Source: Zantedeschia hybrid cultivar
Taxonomy: Eukaryota > Streptophyta > Magnoliopsida > Alismatales > Araceae
Assembly (NCBI GenBank): GCA_030544215.1
Contig: JARZZO010000011.1
Coordinates: forward strand, 3,396,001 to 3,460,000
DNA length: 64,000 bases
Direction: 5' to 3'
Within the stretch, counting starts at the first letter, position 1. The number at the start of each line of letters is the position of its first letter. The notes beneath the pieces are model-generated. The model made no database searches. It was not told the origin of the DNA and saw nothing but the letters and a program-made list of their open reading frames with translations. Position numbers and translations under genes: made by a program. Shown in pieces: positions 10,003 to 21,838 of this stretch.

Positions 10003-12374
10003 CATAAAAGTATATATGAATTTACTATTTTTTTAAAAATATCCTTTTAAAAATTATATATATATATATATACTCTCTGTACACATTTGTGGTGTCTAGA
10101 TTTGCCCTTACTTTGAACTACCAACTAGCATCTCCTTAATTAGCCTAATAATACTCGACTTAGAATCCAAGTATCTAAACTACAACTAAAGATAACAGAA
10201 ACCATTTGACCATTAGGATATTTTGATCCTTAATTCGTTTTTATGCTAGTTTTGTTGCCCACATTTCGTTTTGTCATGTTCAATTGTAGAGGTCAAATGT
10301 GCAATGAAATCTTTTGATAGGATATGTTTGTAGTCGACTTCTAAAGACACGTATTTTTATGCTATTAGCCCAATTCTCTCTCCTATCTTATTTAAAATCC
10401 GTAAAGTACCCTTATTTGATATATTACTTGATAATCCAGCACGAGGAGATTGGGGATGCATTTCCCGAGAGCCATTGATTCTTCCCAGCTGGAGTGGTCC
10501 GGATTGTGCCACCTGTCGTGGCCTCAACAAGCCACTTGTCATCTCCTAATAGGCTGGCGCATCTCCCAAGAAGCAGAACTTAAATGCCAAGAGCAAAACC
10601 AAGGGGGAGGCTTCCGTTTTGTAGTGTCAAGGGGGGGCATGAAAAAGTGGGCAAAGGACACTGAATCTTTAATCTTCCACGAGTTGGAGGGAGAGTGTGG
10701 AATGAGATCACTTGCAGCAGTTCAGATGTTGTTTGGTATGCTGTAAAATGAAGTAATGTGCTATAAATAATATTTTTAATGCATTTTTGACCTTTGTATT
10801 ATGAATATTTAAATTTTAAAATACAATCAATGGTCCTAACTCTCTTGGCTTTATTTAATGTTTTGTTCGTAAGTTATTATAAGTCAAAACGTCAGAGTTA
10901 AAAATTAATAGTTTTAGAAGTAAAAAAAAAAAATCTAACATTTTACAGCATGGAAAACAGTTGCTTAACTGACTATTAAGAGAATTAGTGTAAGAGCCAG
11001 GCTGACTAAATACTTGAAAAATTAGTGTAAGAGAGGTGAAGTCACGAAAGAGAAGCAATAATGTTACCAAAGAGAGAGGAAGTGTCAGGAAAGAGAGCAA
11101 CATTGATCTTTATTGTATTGTGCAACTATGGACAATAAGAATGGGAGTGGAAGATGAAGGTTGCTCAGATTTGCTCTAATGATAATGAGAATTTCAGCCC
11201 CTCAACTCAATCCTAGTGACATGGTTCACATGAGGGCATGTGGATTAGTCCACTTAGAGATCTCAAAATGAGGGCATGTGATTACTTCACTTGTGTTTGG
11301 TGTGTTGTAAATTATTTTACCGTATTTTCTTCTTTGTTTGGTACATCGTAAATGGCCGTTTCTCATAATCAGTTGACTTTTTAAATCTTCCTTATATCTG
11401 ATTTTGATTTACAGTCTATAATTATCATAAATTAAAATTGCTAATTTTAAAATTAGAAATTATGTTTTTGCTGATTTTGAAATCGATGATTTTAAAATCA
11501 AGATTTTACCGCATTTTACTCACCAACGACACCTAAGACGATCCTGATTCTTCGTGTTTTGGATTGCTTGTGCCATAAGGTTGACCAAGTTTGACCGGAT
11601 TTGCATGGTCTAAAGCAATTTTTGAAACTGCATTGGACTTGGATTTAGATTTTTGAGATCTTCAGTCCTCTGGCATTTCCAAATAAACATTTTGCCACTT
11701 CCATTTTGAAAAAGCAAAAATCTGGATATAAAAGAGTGACTCGTGCAAAGTGATGGTGAGAATTTCTCGAGATAGATTTTGAAGAATTATAATGCGGATT
11801 CTAATGGAAAAAGATGTATAAAATTAGTATTTTTATTTTTATACAAAAGATGAAAGATATTTCTGTCAATTGCACCCAGATCTCTCCGTACTAAAAAAAA
11901 CTCAAATATGTTTTTTCATTCATAATGTAATTGCTAAATTTTGTATTTTTTTTAAAATACCAAAAAATCAAAGTTTCAACAGTCTGATTACGTTTGCACA
12001 TTTCGAAATGACGCCTTGCAAGTTGCACTCCGAAGGATTAGAAGGAACTCCTAGCAAAATCGGTTAAACTGACCTCCTGTTCATATTGCATTGCATCAAG
12101 TTTGTAGAGAGAGATTGCTTTTGAACATCCGTTTTTCATAGCTTCTTTAATGGTCTTTTTATTTTTTTTGACGAGTATAGGCTCTTTAATGGTCGGGGCC
12201 CAAAAAATTGAAATAAGTTATTTCTCTTTTTTTTCAGCCTTGAACACTTCATCCGAGTTCCACTCTAATTTTAAAACACTGAGGTAGCATCATGCGTACA
12301 TGGGACTATAGAATTTGCGTGGCCGGCTCAGTACATCTGGCACAGAGGAGCTTATGTATGCATCAATTGTCTGC
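10003..12374. other. Intergenic; diverged duplicated block and repeats
   Basis: No coding gene is recognised. An AT microsatellite lies at about 10048-10070. About 10465-10560 resembles 19035-19125 (see the findings). The frames at 10450-10746 (+) and 10855-11103 (-) have no recognisable domain. Confidence 0.45.
11283..11536. mobile_element. MITE family B, copy 1
   Basis: About 255 bp of AT-rich DNA with the wording gtgtttggtgtgttgtaaat at the left and aatcaagattttaccgcat followed by cgacacct at the right. The same order of motifs is found at about 31376-31684 and 43389-43690. The terminal motif (ggtgtcgtttgg in reverse) is typical of small DNA transposons. The class was not resolved. Confidence 0.6.
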
Positions 12375-12870
12375 TGTAATATCTATGTAGTGCAATTTAT
12401 TGCATAGGATAATAGACAACTGTTGTTGTGCAGTCAGTCTGAATTGAGTTGAGGAGGTGTTTTTTATTTTTATTTTTATATGTTTATTTTTTTTTAATTT
12501 TTTGGAACGTCCGATCAAAAATCGGACTGTATAGTCGGGTTGCTCGAGTCGATTTCCACTCGACTATATATTTTTTAAAAAAGAAATTGACATAAACCTT
12601 GATTTATGTGTAAAAAATATATTTTTTTAAAAATTATACAGTCGGGTCTGGACCGACCTAAACAACCCAACTATAACGTTCGATTTTTGGTCGGACACTC
12701 TAAAAAAATTTAAAAAATTCAGACATAAAATAAAAAGTTAAAAAACTGACTCTCTCAAACTCAGACAGGCCTGCACAACAACCGTCCGATCGGACTAAAT
12801 CGGACGGCTGCTGTCCATGCATTGCAATTCACGTGAATTACAATGCATGAGCATTGCAGCAAGTATTACT
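12375..12870. mobile_element. Fold-back element family A, copy 1
   Basis: A long imperfect inverted repeat. The left end gtaatatctatgtagtgcaat matches the reverse complement of the right end gcattgcagcaagtattact. The arms contain the palindromic core gtccgatcaaaaatcggac near 12510 and the related cgatttttggtcgg near 12680. The overall plan is the same as in the copy at 48874-49441. No clear target duplication is visible for this copy. Confidence 0.7.
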
Positions 12871-12894
12871 AGTTGGACAACAATGTTAAGAGAG

Positions 12895-13110
12895 ATTCCT
12901 CGCGAGAGAAACCCTCCATAGAGAATGGAATACTATTCACATGAAGACTTCTAACCTTGTGCCTGCAGCAAGCAAAGCAGTTGGGTGGGTAGAGTTCACG
13001 TGGAAGAAGAAGAATATGGCCATTATCAAAATGAGGCTGCATGCAGTGTCTCACGTATAAGTTACTCAACTGCCGAAAGCTTAGCGTGGATAAGGGTGTG
13101 GGATAAGTCT
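12895..13110. repeat. Duplicated non-coding block, copy 1 (partner at 19775-20000)
   Basis: Shared words in the same order include catagagaatggaatac, gggtagagttcacgtg, tggccattatc, ctcacgta, gttactcaactgccgaaag and gtggat. The reading frames are not conserved between copies, so the block appears to be non-coding. Confidence 0.6.
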
Positions 13111-13129
13111 TTCATCTTAATTTAGAACT

Positions 13130-14930
13130 CATATGATCTGCTTAGAATATAGGGAACTTCTGACAATGTTATGTGGACAGGATTTGGGGAGCATTCAGTA
13201 CAGAAACAGAGCTTCTTGTACATATCATATCACCAAAAGAAAATGCAAACACATTCTTCTTTTGAGAGAGAGAGAGAGAGAAAGCGTGCCTGAACTTGAA
13301 TTTGTGCCAACTATGGTAGAGTTGAACTTGAATTTGGCTGGACTTTTGGGTTTGGGTTGTCTAAGATGGTGTTTGGTGATGCTATTAAAGTCTATCATAT
13401 TAGAGCCTACACATTTGGATTGATTAATAGCGTCTGTCTGGTACAACACAGCATAAATGGTGTTGCGTGTGCAGGTTTTCCCAAAAACGTCATTCCCATG
13501 ATTTGTTTGGTTGTGTGTAAAAGGACAAGGCAAGAAAGTCTTTTTCTTTGGTCATAGTACTGCATAACGTGTTGACTGTATAGATGGAGAAATAAACAAA
13601 TACAAGAACTAACTTTTGGAAGAGAATAATTTGCTTCACCGCCAAGTGGGATAACCCTCGCAATGCAAACAAAAAAAAAAAAAAATGAATGCTGCGCATG
13701 TCGTACATGCTTATATAATCCAAGTTTCGATCAGATATCTCAAACAACATGAAAATTCAAAAATCGAGTCCCAATGAATAATATATTACCGTTCATTGTG
13801 GCTCAATTTTTGATTTTTTTTTTTAATGTCCGATCGAAAATCGAATTATGTGGGCATGTAAAGTATATTGGGGGACCTTAAAAAAAAGTAAAAAAAATAA
13901 AATTTCAAAAACATAGATAGTACATTACTATTCATTGGAGCTCTATTTTTGAATTTTCATCTTTGTTTTATATGTTCAATAGAAAATCGAATTATATGTG
14001 CATGTAGGACATGTTAGGGGCTTTCAAAAAATATTTTAAAGACTTTTTTTATTTTAGTTGTACCACCAGCCGACCTGATAACACCCGGTGGTAGAGCAAG
14101 TTATTCTCCCTTTGGACATTCTTACGACCCAAAAAATAGAAAAAAAAAATGATCTTTTGACTTTACCATTCGAACTTTGATTGTATGGAGGCATAATTTT
14201 TTTTGAACCATTTAATCTAATGTCGAGGATGTTCTCCCAACTCAAAAAATTTTAAAAAGGAAAAAAAGATCTTTGGAATTTTTTTGATACTGGCATTTTG
14301 AATTTTGATGGTGTGAAAACATGATCCTTTTTTATTTGAATTGTCTAATCAAATGCTAAGTTGGCTGTGCTCTTAACTCAGAAAATAAAAAAAATCATTT
14401 GACTTTATTATCAATGTTAGTAATCTCTTAATGTGGAAGTTCTTTTACAAGCAAATAAATAGATGAAATCATTTTCAATGAAATTTTTTACGGGAAAACA
14501 AACAAGTGAAAAGATTTTCAAGAAGATGTCTTCTGAAGTACAAAACAATTGATTGTGCTTTTATTTTTCTTGTAAATTAATTTCTTTAGAAACCATTTTT
14601 CCATTTGAATATAACCAAATGGACCTTTAGTAGAGGTAGCACCAAATCTTTTCACACCAGATTATTCACCAAGCATATCAGTTCATAAGAAGCTGCATTA
14701 CTCTTACAAAGACTGAAATACCATGGACAAACAAGATGGGATATTTGGATAGCCCCACATGTTGTTTGACAAACTACATGAGGCAAACCTGGCTACGGAT
14801 ATTGGGGGGAATTCTATGTGAGAAAAATACATTGCTGAATAATGATTCTAATAGGATTTTTTCTCTCTCACCGTACTCCACATAAGGTTTGCGGTCCTCC
14901 GCGGAAAACCTCGTCGGACTTCCTCGATAG
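13130..14930. other. Intergenic with fold-back remnants; no gene recognised
   Basis: About 13770-14045 has cccaatgaat...cattggagc arms and the gtccgatcgaaaatcgaatt core, as in fold-back family A, but no clean ends. A short GA repeat lies at 13263-13282. The small frames (13133-13423, 13225-13533, 13490-13750) have no domains. Confidence 0.45.
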
Positions 14931-15857
14931 TCCTCTCATCGCACTGTCGTCTGAATCCGCACCTTCCCCTAGTGACTCCCCCCCCCCACACCCACCCGTT
15001 CTGTTTTCAGGTTAGGGTTCCTTCTCCCCCTTTGTGCCCCCTGTCTTGCCTTCCATCGCCTCCTCCTTCCCCCTTCTCCTCTTCTACCTCCCCTCCCCCC
15101 TTTACAGTCTCCATGTTTCCAGACCCCATAGGTTTCTTTCATCCACAGCTTCTTTTATTCTGGTTGCTTTAGACTACCTTTTGGTGCCTCTGTAGGGCTT
15201 TGTTTCAATGCCGCTTGGTGGCTAGGATTCGGCTCGTAGGCTTTAGGTTGTGCTGGTTTTGGTTTGTTTCTTTTTGTGTTTCCCCTGTTCTTGTGTTGGT
15301 TCTCCCTTCCACTCCCTTGTGTTTTGTTTGTCCAATATCCTCTTGTTCTTGTCGGCACCCTGGAGTGCTAGTAGTGATCTGCTCAACGCATGTAAAATCT
15401 TGCCTAAAGTTGGAGTCCTTCAAGGTCGAGCTCGTGTTCCTGTGCTACTTCTGTATGCCTCAGAGCATACATTTCCGAGCTACCTCTTTTAGTTGCATAG
15501 ATGTGTGCTGTAGCCTCCATCGGCCCCTCTGTGCCGACGTCTCCATTGTCATCTCTAGTGCATCCCCTCCTCTCTGGTGCATCTTCGGCATCTAGTATGG
15601 TATGCATTGAAGGCGTTGGTGGTGGCTTTACATGTTGTACTTGTGGCTTTGGTCCGCTGGTGAAGTTGGTGGTCCACTGGATCCCCTTTTCCTATTGTTG
15701 TTGTATCACATATGTGGATTGCTTTGTTAATCATGCTATACTCATTTGCTTGTTCTCCTTTGTTGCCGTGGGTGGCCTACTGACTATCCCACTTTGTTGT
15801 ACTCTTTCAATTATGTTTTGAATGAAATGACTACCTTTTTATCGGTAAAAAAAAAAA
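14930..15857 (+). mobile_element. Possible 5'-truncated LINE-like retroposon ending in poly(A)
   Basis: A C/T-rich start is followed by about 700 bp of G/T-rich sequence that ends in an atgaaatgactacctttttatcgg-type 3' tail and an A-run at 15847-15857. This resembles plant LINE 3' ends. No endonuclease or reverse transcriptase domain is visible, and I found no convincing target duplication. The short frames within it (for example 15200-15595) are not convincing genes. Confidence 0.35.
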
Positions 15858-15955
15858 GAATAAACGGCAAAGGAGAAACACCACTAACTACATTAATGAT
15901 AATAAGTATGTTTCCTTCTATAACGAACTAATGGCTCAAGCTAGTTACAATTTAA

Positions 15956-16248
15956 GGCCATGTTTGGCGCAAGTTCTATTTGAAAGTACTTTTGCACTTT
16001 CATTTAACTGTCTTTTATGGAAGTACTTGAATCTTGGAAGCCATTTATATAGTATTTTTACTTGTGTTTTAACTTCCAACCAAGAGCTACAAGGTGAAGC
16101 TTCCAAGATTGGAGAAAAAGTGAAGTTTTTATAAAAGAGTTGACTTTTGAAACAAATCAAATTAGTTATAATTTCTCTCCCTCAAGTGATTCTATATGAG
16201 AAGTGGAAGTCAAAAGTGGCTTTTAGTAAAAGTTTTGCAAACACACCC
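15956..16248. mobile_element. MITE family C, copy 1 (293 bp), TSD TAA, PIF/Harbinger-like
   Basis: The left end GGCCATGTTTGGCGCAAG and right end TTTTGCAAACACACCC are imperfect inverted repeats. TAA is duplicated on both sides (15953-15955 and 16249-16251), as expected for PIF/Harbinger (Tourist-like) elements. Related copies lie at about 18813-18990, 57378-57583 and 58490-59942. Confidence 0.75.
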
Positions 16249-16488
16249 TAAATAGCCTTGAGCATAGCTTTGGCTTACATTATAAGAGGATTACATTTAC
16301 AAGTAGTAGATGTATAAGCTGTGGAGAATTTACCTTCATAATCTCTTACCACAATATCCAGCCCACTCCTCCGAACCCTTGGCCTGTAGTCACGTCTACA
16401 TTAATAATCTTGAGGCTTGGGAAGGAAGAAGGCAACCAACATAGTTTACACACAGGCTTCTGCTTGCAATGGTGTTGGTTTTGGAACC

Positions 16489-17104
16489 TGATGTAACCGA
16501 GGCTATCACTGTCGGATTTCGGGATCAGAATCCGAATGTCAGCCGGATGACCAGTGGCCGAGGGAATCCGGACCGAGAGGTGGGCAGGAACGAGGCCGAT
16601 ACTCCTGCGGGAAGAAAGAACTAGTTAGGAAGGGTCCTGAGTCTCGGCCCAGGAAAACTCCCTCCGATGGTAAAGTCAATCTCGGCAGAAAAATTAAATA
16701 TTTAGAAAGAAGAAGAAGCTTAAGTGCTTATGGTGTACCTTTTTCACAGTGAATAACATTCTTTTTATAGCAGGAGATAAGGGTTCCTTTCTTATGGTAG
16801 TCGATATAGGACTATGTTCGTAGGTTTGACAGAAAATCGTCAAAATACCCCGTTAACAGGCTGAAGGCCCGCTAGCACTCAACCGAAATGGGCCAGACCT
16901 ATTTCAGCTTATCATGTGCTTGGATTGGGCCGAATACCGCCGTTTGGATACTGAGCCCATTATGTGTGGGCCGGACTTGTGCTGATCCAATAAAGTGCCT
17001 GGGCCGAGTCTATTCAATTGGCTTCGTGGGCCGAGTACGTTTCGGCCCCTTCTCTTGTTGGACTAGCCCCCAACTGTTGAGCCTAATCGGATTCTCCCCT
17101 ATCA
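16489..17104 (+). mobile_element. Solo LTR, family L1, copy 2 (616 bp), TSD gaacc
   Basis: The left end TGATGTAACCGAGGCTATCA and right end ATCGGATTCTCCCCTATCA match those of the solo LTR at 9081-9997. A perfect 5-bp duplication, gaacc, flanks it (16484-16488 and 17105-17109). A TATA-like tttttatag lies near 16764. The internal part is about 300 bp shorter than copy 1. There is no internal coding region. Confidence 0.9.
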
Positions 17105-17608
17105 GAACCTAACCTCAAAGTCTCTTACAGCTCTTCTCATGATCTTAAATTTACCTATAAAAATGAAAGAACACCAATTGCTTTACAATTTTCTGGCACA
17201 TTTAGCAGGCTAGATGTTTAACCCTGCCTCTTCCCATGCCAATCGGTGTTCCAAGATAAGCAGTCTCCCTTCAAAAGACTAATCCTTGTCAATATGCGTT
17301 GTGTCATCTTGATAGAAGGTTTGGTATTTCTGCTGAATATGAACAGTTCATAAGAAGCAGTGTTGAGGAATAAGATTTACCCACTTATCAACATGATCTT
17401 TCAATGTTGATTAGGAGGTGAAGCTACATGGAAAAGGGAAGATGAGATAATGAAGGAGCAGATCTGCTATATTTTCAGGAAGATCTCTTCTCTACTCTCA
17501 TGTTCAATGACTACACGATTGCTCGTGTGCCGAGTGTAGTATTTTTACCTATCACAATACTTTCCTATCATTTTATCTCTCATTATTAATCCAAGTCCCA
17601 TGCCTTCA

Positions 17609-18800
17609 GGTCTCGTTTGGTATCAAATAGAGATAGGGAGGAATACGTATAAGTCAACCTACTTTAATTTATCTCTATACCTATTGTATGGTGGATTTGG
17701 TATGCAAGGGGGTATGAAAAAAGTTAACCATATTCTTCATTTGGTGAACACGATGATAGTATCGAGGATAAGTTGTGAAAAAGGAACATTGCTACACTTT
17801 TAATCCCAAGATAACAGAGGTATGCTTATTTTATTTTATGTAATATAATGATATATTTAATATATATAGTATATCAAATATAAATATTTCTTATTTTTGG
17901 TTACTCATATCATGATACACCAAACATTTTTAATCCAAGTTGTTGAATTTAATGATATATTAAAGGTATTCAATTTATATTACACATAATTAGCACATAA
18001 TTAGAATATAATAATGTATTAAAGATGCTTAGTAGTACTATTTGTCTTATATATAATAATATATTCCATAGGTATTGGCTTGATTAAGATTTCTATTTAA
18101 CGACATATAACCTCATTAGCTTGTAATAAAATCGTTATTAAAGCTAATTATATTATTATTTGATGAACCTAGTGTAGTGCTAATGCTTATTAGTACTAAT
18201 ACTAGTATGTAAGTACTAATACTAATGTAAGATAATAATATATGGTTATTATATTAAAATACTTACTAATACTATTTAATATAATAATGTACTTCATGGG
18301 TGGTATCAATTTGATTAAGATTTCTATTTACTAATATATTTAACATCATTATCTAGTAATAAAGTTATTATTAGAGTTAATTATATTATATATTTCATTA
18401 AAAAGAAGAGACAAATGGGATAAGATTAGGATTTAGGGGTGTTAGAATAGTCCACGTGACAGAGCCTAAAATCGGCCTGCAGTTGAGGGGCGTATTAGAA
18501 TAGTTCTACATCGGAAAGAGGACAAAATCAAAAAATATTTAATAGATGGTGCCTACTTCACTAATTGTCTTAAAGTTTTGAGTTGGATGGCTCAAAAACT
18601 TCAACAAGAGGCAATGATAAGTCATTCCACTTTTCTGATGGAATGAATTATTCTCATGTTTAATCTCGAAAATGAGGTTAAGATCCCTTATCCTTATTCC
18701 CGTTGACCCCTCTTATTCCTAAGATTTCTTACAATGCAAAACGAAGAACGGGAATACACTGGCCATATCCCCACTTTATCCCCATACCAAACGGGGGGCC
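17609..18800. mobile_element. Non-autonomous DNA transposon, 1.2 kb, possible TSD tca
   Basis: The left end GGTCTCGTTTGGTATC and the reverse complement of the right end (GGCCCCCCGTTTGGTATG) are related inverted repeats, and tca is repeated on both sides (17606-17608 and 18801-18803). A 3-bp duplication suggests PIF/Harbinger, although tca is not the usual TWA. Inside, 18062-18162 and 18292-18396 are direct repeats of each other (shared gattaagatttctattta). No transposase is encoded; the frame at 17600-17803 is incidental. Confidence 0.6.
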
Positions 18801-18812
18801 TCAAGGTTTATA

Positions 18813-18990
18813 AGAGTGTGTTTGATAAAAATTTTAATTATATGTCACTTTTAATTTCTACTTTTAATATAAAAAAATGACGACTTGGAGTTACTATAAC
18901 TAATTTTACAAGGTTATATCAGTCAAATTTTCTTAATAATCTCACTTTAATTTGAAACATTTGAGTAGAAGTAAAAAAGTCAACAAAGAT
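18813..18990. mobile_element. MITE family C, partial copy 2
   Basis: Begins gtgtgtttgataaaaatttt and continues with the family wording for a TIR-bearing MITE (a cacttttaatttctactttt arm). The right terminus is not clear. Confidence 0.4.
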
Positions 18991-19034
18991 GAAGTCCTAT
19001 CCGTTTCCATTCACCAATCACTAGGAATTTAGGC

Positions 19035-20000
19035 TGCAGTTCCCTAGAGGCTCCATTGATTCTAACCTAGGCTGGTCTATGATGCTGCCATCTGTCATGA
19101 CAGCAACTAGCCACCTGTTATCTTCTCATGGTTTGAGGGGAGGAAGACAGCTCCTCAGAAGCTCCGACACATGTAGTCGGCAACACCTGCAACTGCAAGA
19201 TTGAATGCAGCAACAGGAGGAGGACTGCTCAGAGACGTATACTCCGTGGGTATACGGAAGAGGCCGCAATACTCGAGCACCATCCGTATTACATAGATCC
19301 CTTCTTGGATCTTCCCAAATCCAGTTCGTCGGAATCGCCAACAGAGTCACCAGCCCGGAGAAAGCACAGCCAACAAAAGACAATAGAAGAGAACAAGGAA
19401 GAAAATACACAGAAGAAGAAAACTAGGAGATTAAAATGCGACACATAATATTCATTACTCTTTTGTTTGGAATGTTGGTGATGGAATTGGATTAAGTGAC
19501 TGCATTAGGTGATCTCTACTTCAAATATTATGTAAGACTTACGTTTGGTTTATGCGGAGTAAAAAAATCCATTGCTCACGTATGTTACTAACTTGAAACA
19601 AGTTTTAAGCTAGCTAGATTAATCATAAGACTTAACCACAAGACTGAGTAATGAGTGGGATGACCTAGTGTTACTAATGGATCAGGAGCATAACAATATA
19701 ACATTTTTATGAATTTGGTGCATTGAAGCTGGCACAGAGAATCTTAAGTCGAAAGGAATGTTAAAGAGGGGCCTTCTCCCTCCCATAGAAAACGGAATAC
19801 CATGGCAGGTTCCTCACCCTGAACCCACCCACAGGAAGCTATGTATGTCCTTGGAGGGGGACCAGGGTAGAGTTCACATGCGAGAAGTAAGAAGAGCACG
19901 TATGTCCATTATCGAGTCAGACATATCCACTGCCTGCATCACGTACGGGTTACTCCATGGCCGAAAGTTCGCATGTGGATGGGGATGATGGACGACGAAT
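19035..20000. repeat. Duplicated non-coding block, copy 2 (partner 10465-13110)
   Basis: 19035-19125 resembles 10465-10560 (shared ccattgattct, gccacctgt-type words), and 19775-20000 resembles 12895-13110 (shared catagaaaacggaatacc, gggtagagttcacatg, gttactccatggccgaaag). The order and orientation of the two segments are kept. The frames at 19126-19410 and 19205-19426 have no domain and are not conserved in the partner. Confidence 0.55.
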
Positions 20001-20265
20001 CTTTCGGTTTCAGAACTTTTTTCCTTTTTTTTTTGAATGTTGAGAAGCTCGTGAGTTCGGGCTGGTGATGTGTAACATGTGGCCAAGAGGGTTGTCAGCA
20101 GACTCTGAGGGCTTTTGCCTAACACTGTGTTAGCGAAGGACTAATTAGATGACGGCCTTGAGAGCCTAGTAGTTAACTTCTTCGTTTGTAATTCTTCTGT
20201 GAAGTCACTAGTTTCAAAGCCGGGGAAATCTATGGGTTTTAAGACACTTTGTTTTGGTTAGTTAC

Positions 20266-20784
20266 TGTTGATAAAAACATAATATCTCCATGCATTAAAT
20301 GAACAAGCGGAAGCATGCACGGAGATAGATCGTAACGGAAAACGTACCTTAACGGCGACGTTCGTAGATGGACGGCAACGGCTCCGTGAGGACGAGGATG
20401 AGAACCACGTGACGGGCTTCTCCTCAAAATCCACACTGCAAATCCTAGGCTCTTGGTGATAGCCTCTTGAAGAGCAACACTTAGAGATAGAGGGAGAGTA
20501 TGTAGAAAGGAGATGACTCTAGAGTGAGAAAGAGGGTTGCCCAAAAGTGAGAGTTCTCTTGTGAGAATTCTGATTCTTTTTTCACGTAATGTCATCCTCC
20601 CTCTTTTATATCTCTCTCCTCTACACTTTCAAATAAAGGGGGGAATGGTTATATCCAAGGGGTGCTTCACAAGTGTGGGTAACTCCCCACAACCACTCCC
20701 TCAACCACTCCCCCTCATCTCCTATAACCAACTCTTGGCCCCTACGTGGGCATATGCATGGTAAGAACCATGCTTTGGTTAACA
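20266..20784 (-). repeat. 3' LTR of the copia element
   Basis: 519 bp with TG...CA ends. It is nearly identical to 28155-28669, with about seven substitutions and an extra acaa near 20682. On the minus strand it reads TGTTAACCAAAGCATGG at its start and TTTTTATCAACA at its end. Confidence 0.96.
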
Positions 20785-20799
20785 TCTCTCACTTGCCCA
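20785..20799 (-). promoter_or_regulatory. Polypurine tract of the copia element
   Basis: On the minus strand GGGCAAGTGAGAGA directly precedes the 3' LTR, the position of the plus-strand primer in LTR retrotransposons. Confidence 0.75.
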
Positions 20800-21838
20800 C
20801 GGAGGGCAAAGATCAATAAACAATCTTTCAAAGTTGCTACAATCCAACTGTCATACAGGAAATGCAGCCTGCGACCTCACGAGCATAACACTAACAGGCG
20901 AGTAGTGATCCATTAAGTTATCACCAAAACTAATGGAACACAATACTCTATAAAATCTCGTGGTACCCCAGACCATCTTATATTCACCTGATTTAACACT
21001 CCGGATCTCTCAGATAAATAACTGGCAGTGTTTAAATCCCAAATGTCATGTGATCATAACTCTGTCTGTACACAACTGACTGAGTTCCCCGCGGTATGAT
21101 CCACATAACATGGTGCAATATATAGATGTCTTCCCCAAGTTCTCATGTCAATTCGATTAATCTCGGCCGCTTTCCTAGTCATGTCCCGCTAGACTGTATC
21201 AACCTTAGTCCTAAGGATCATGCTAAAGTAGCGACGCCGAGCTTCCTCTTCATGACATAGTTTCTAGGTCACAAAGGGTACAAGTAGAATCAACAATATG
21301 ATCCAAGAGCTCACACAATGATGAAGCAGAGATCCATTCATCATTCTCATTTATCGGTCGTGAATTGCACATGCGATATGAGACGCATGTTATGGTGTTC
21401 TTCCACAAATGTGGGCGTGTCATTTATAGATTTATCATTTAAACACCATACGGATCTTAGTCTAATCACTCCCACTGCGATTAACCTGAGTCTCATGACC
21501 CAGTCGCTTCCACTCAGCGCCTTGTCTCAAGACTCACATCTGGCTTTTCCAGACTATACAGGATGGGCTCAATTATTCCCGTATTTGATCTTTAAAGATC
21601 TCATCTCGGCTCTTATCCGAGGCGACATAAATAAATATTTTAAGTGTATCTTGTTCGCTCTTCTAGCGCCATAGATACATAATGTCTCATCTTGCTCGCT
21701 ATCTCAGCGCCAAGGCGAATTACCCGTGTGAGAGGGTCAATTCAAGTCTGGTGACACTCATTGATGTGTAAACAAGCATTCCATCAAAAAACACTCAATA
21801 AGAGAATGCATCAAAGTCAACAATAATTGTTCTTTGCA
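20800..21838 (-). other. 3' non-coding region of the copia element
   Basis: About 1 kb lies between the end of the RNase H frame and the polypurine tract. No sense-strand gene is seen. The frame at 21318-21674 runs antisense to the element and has no domain. Confidence 0.6.

Noticed and set aside
15200..15821. Plus-strand frames of 80-131 codons
   Set aside because: They are Cys/Phe/Val-rich low-information translations in a probable retroposon with a poly(A) tail.
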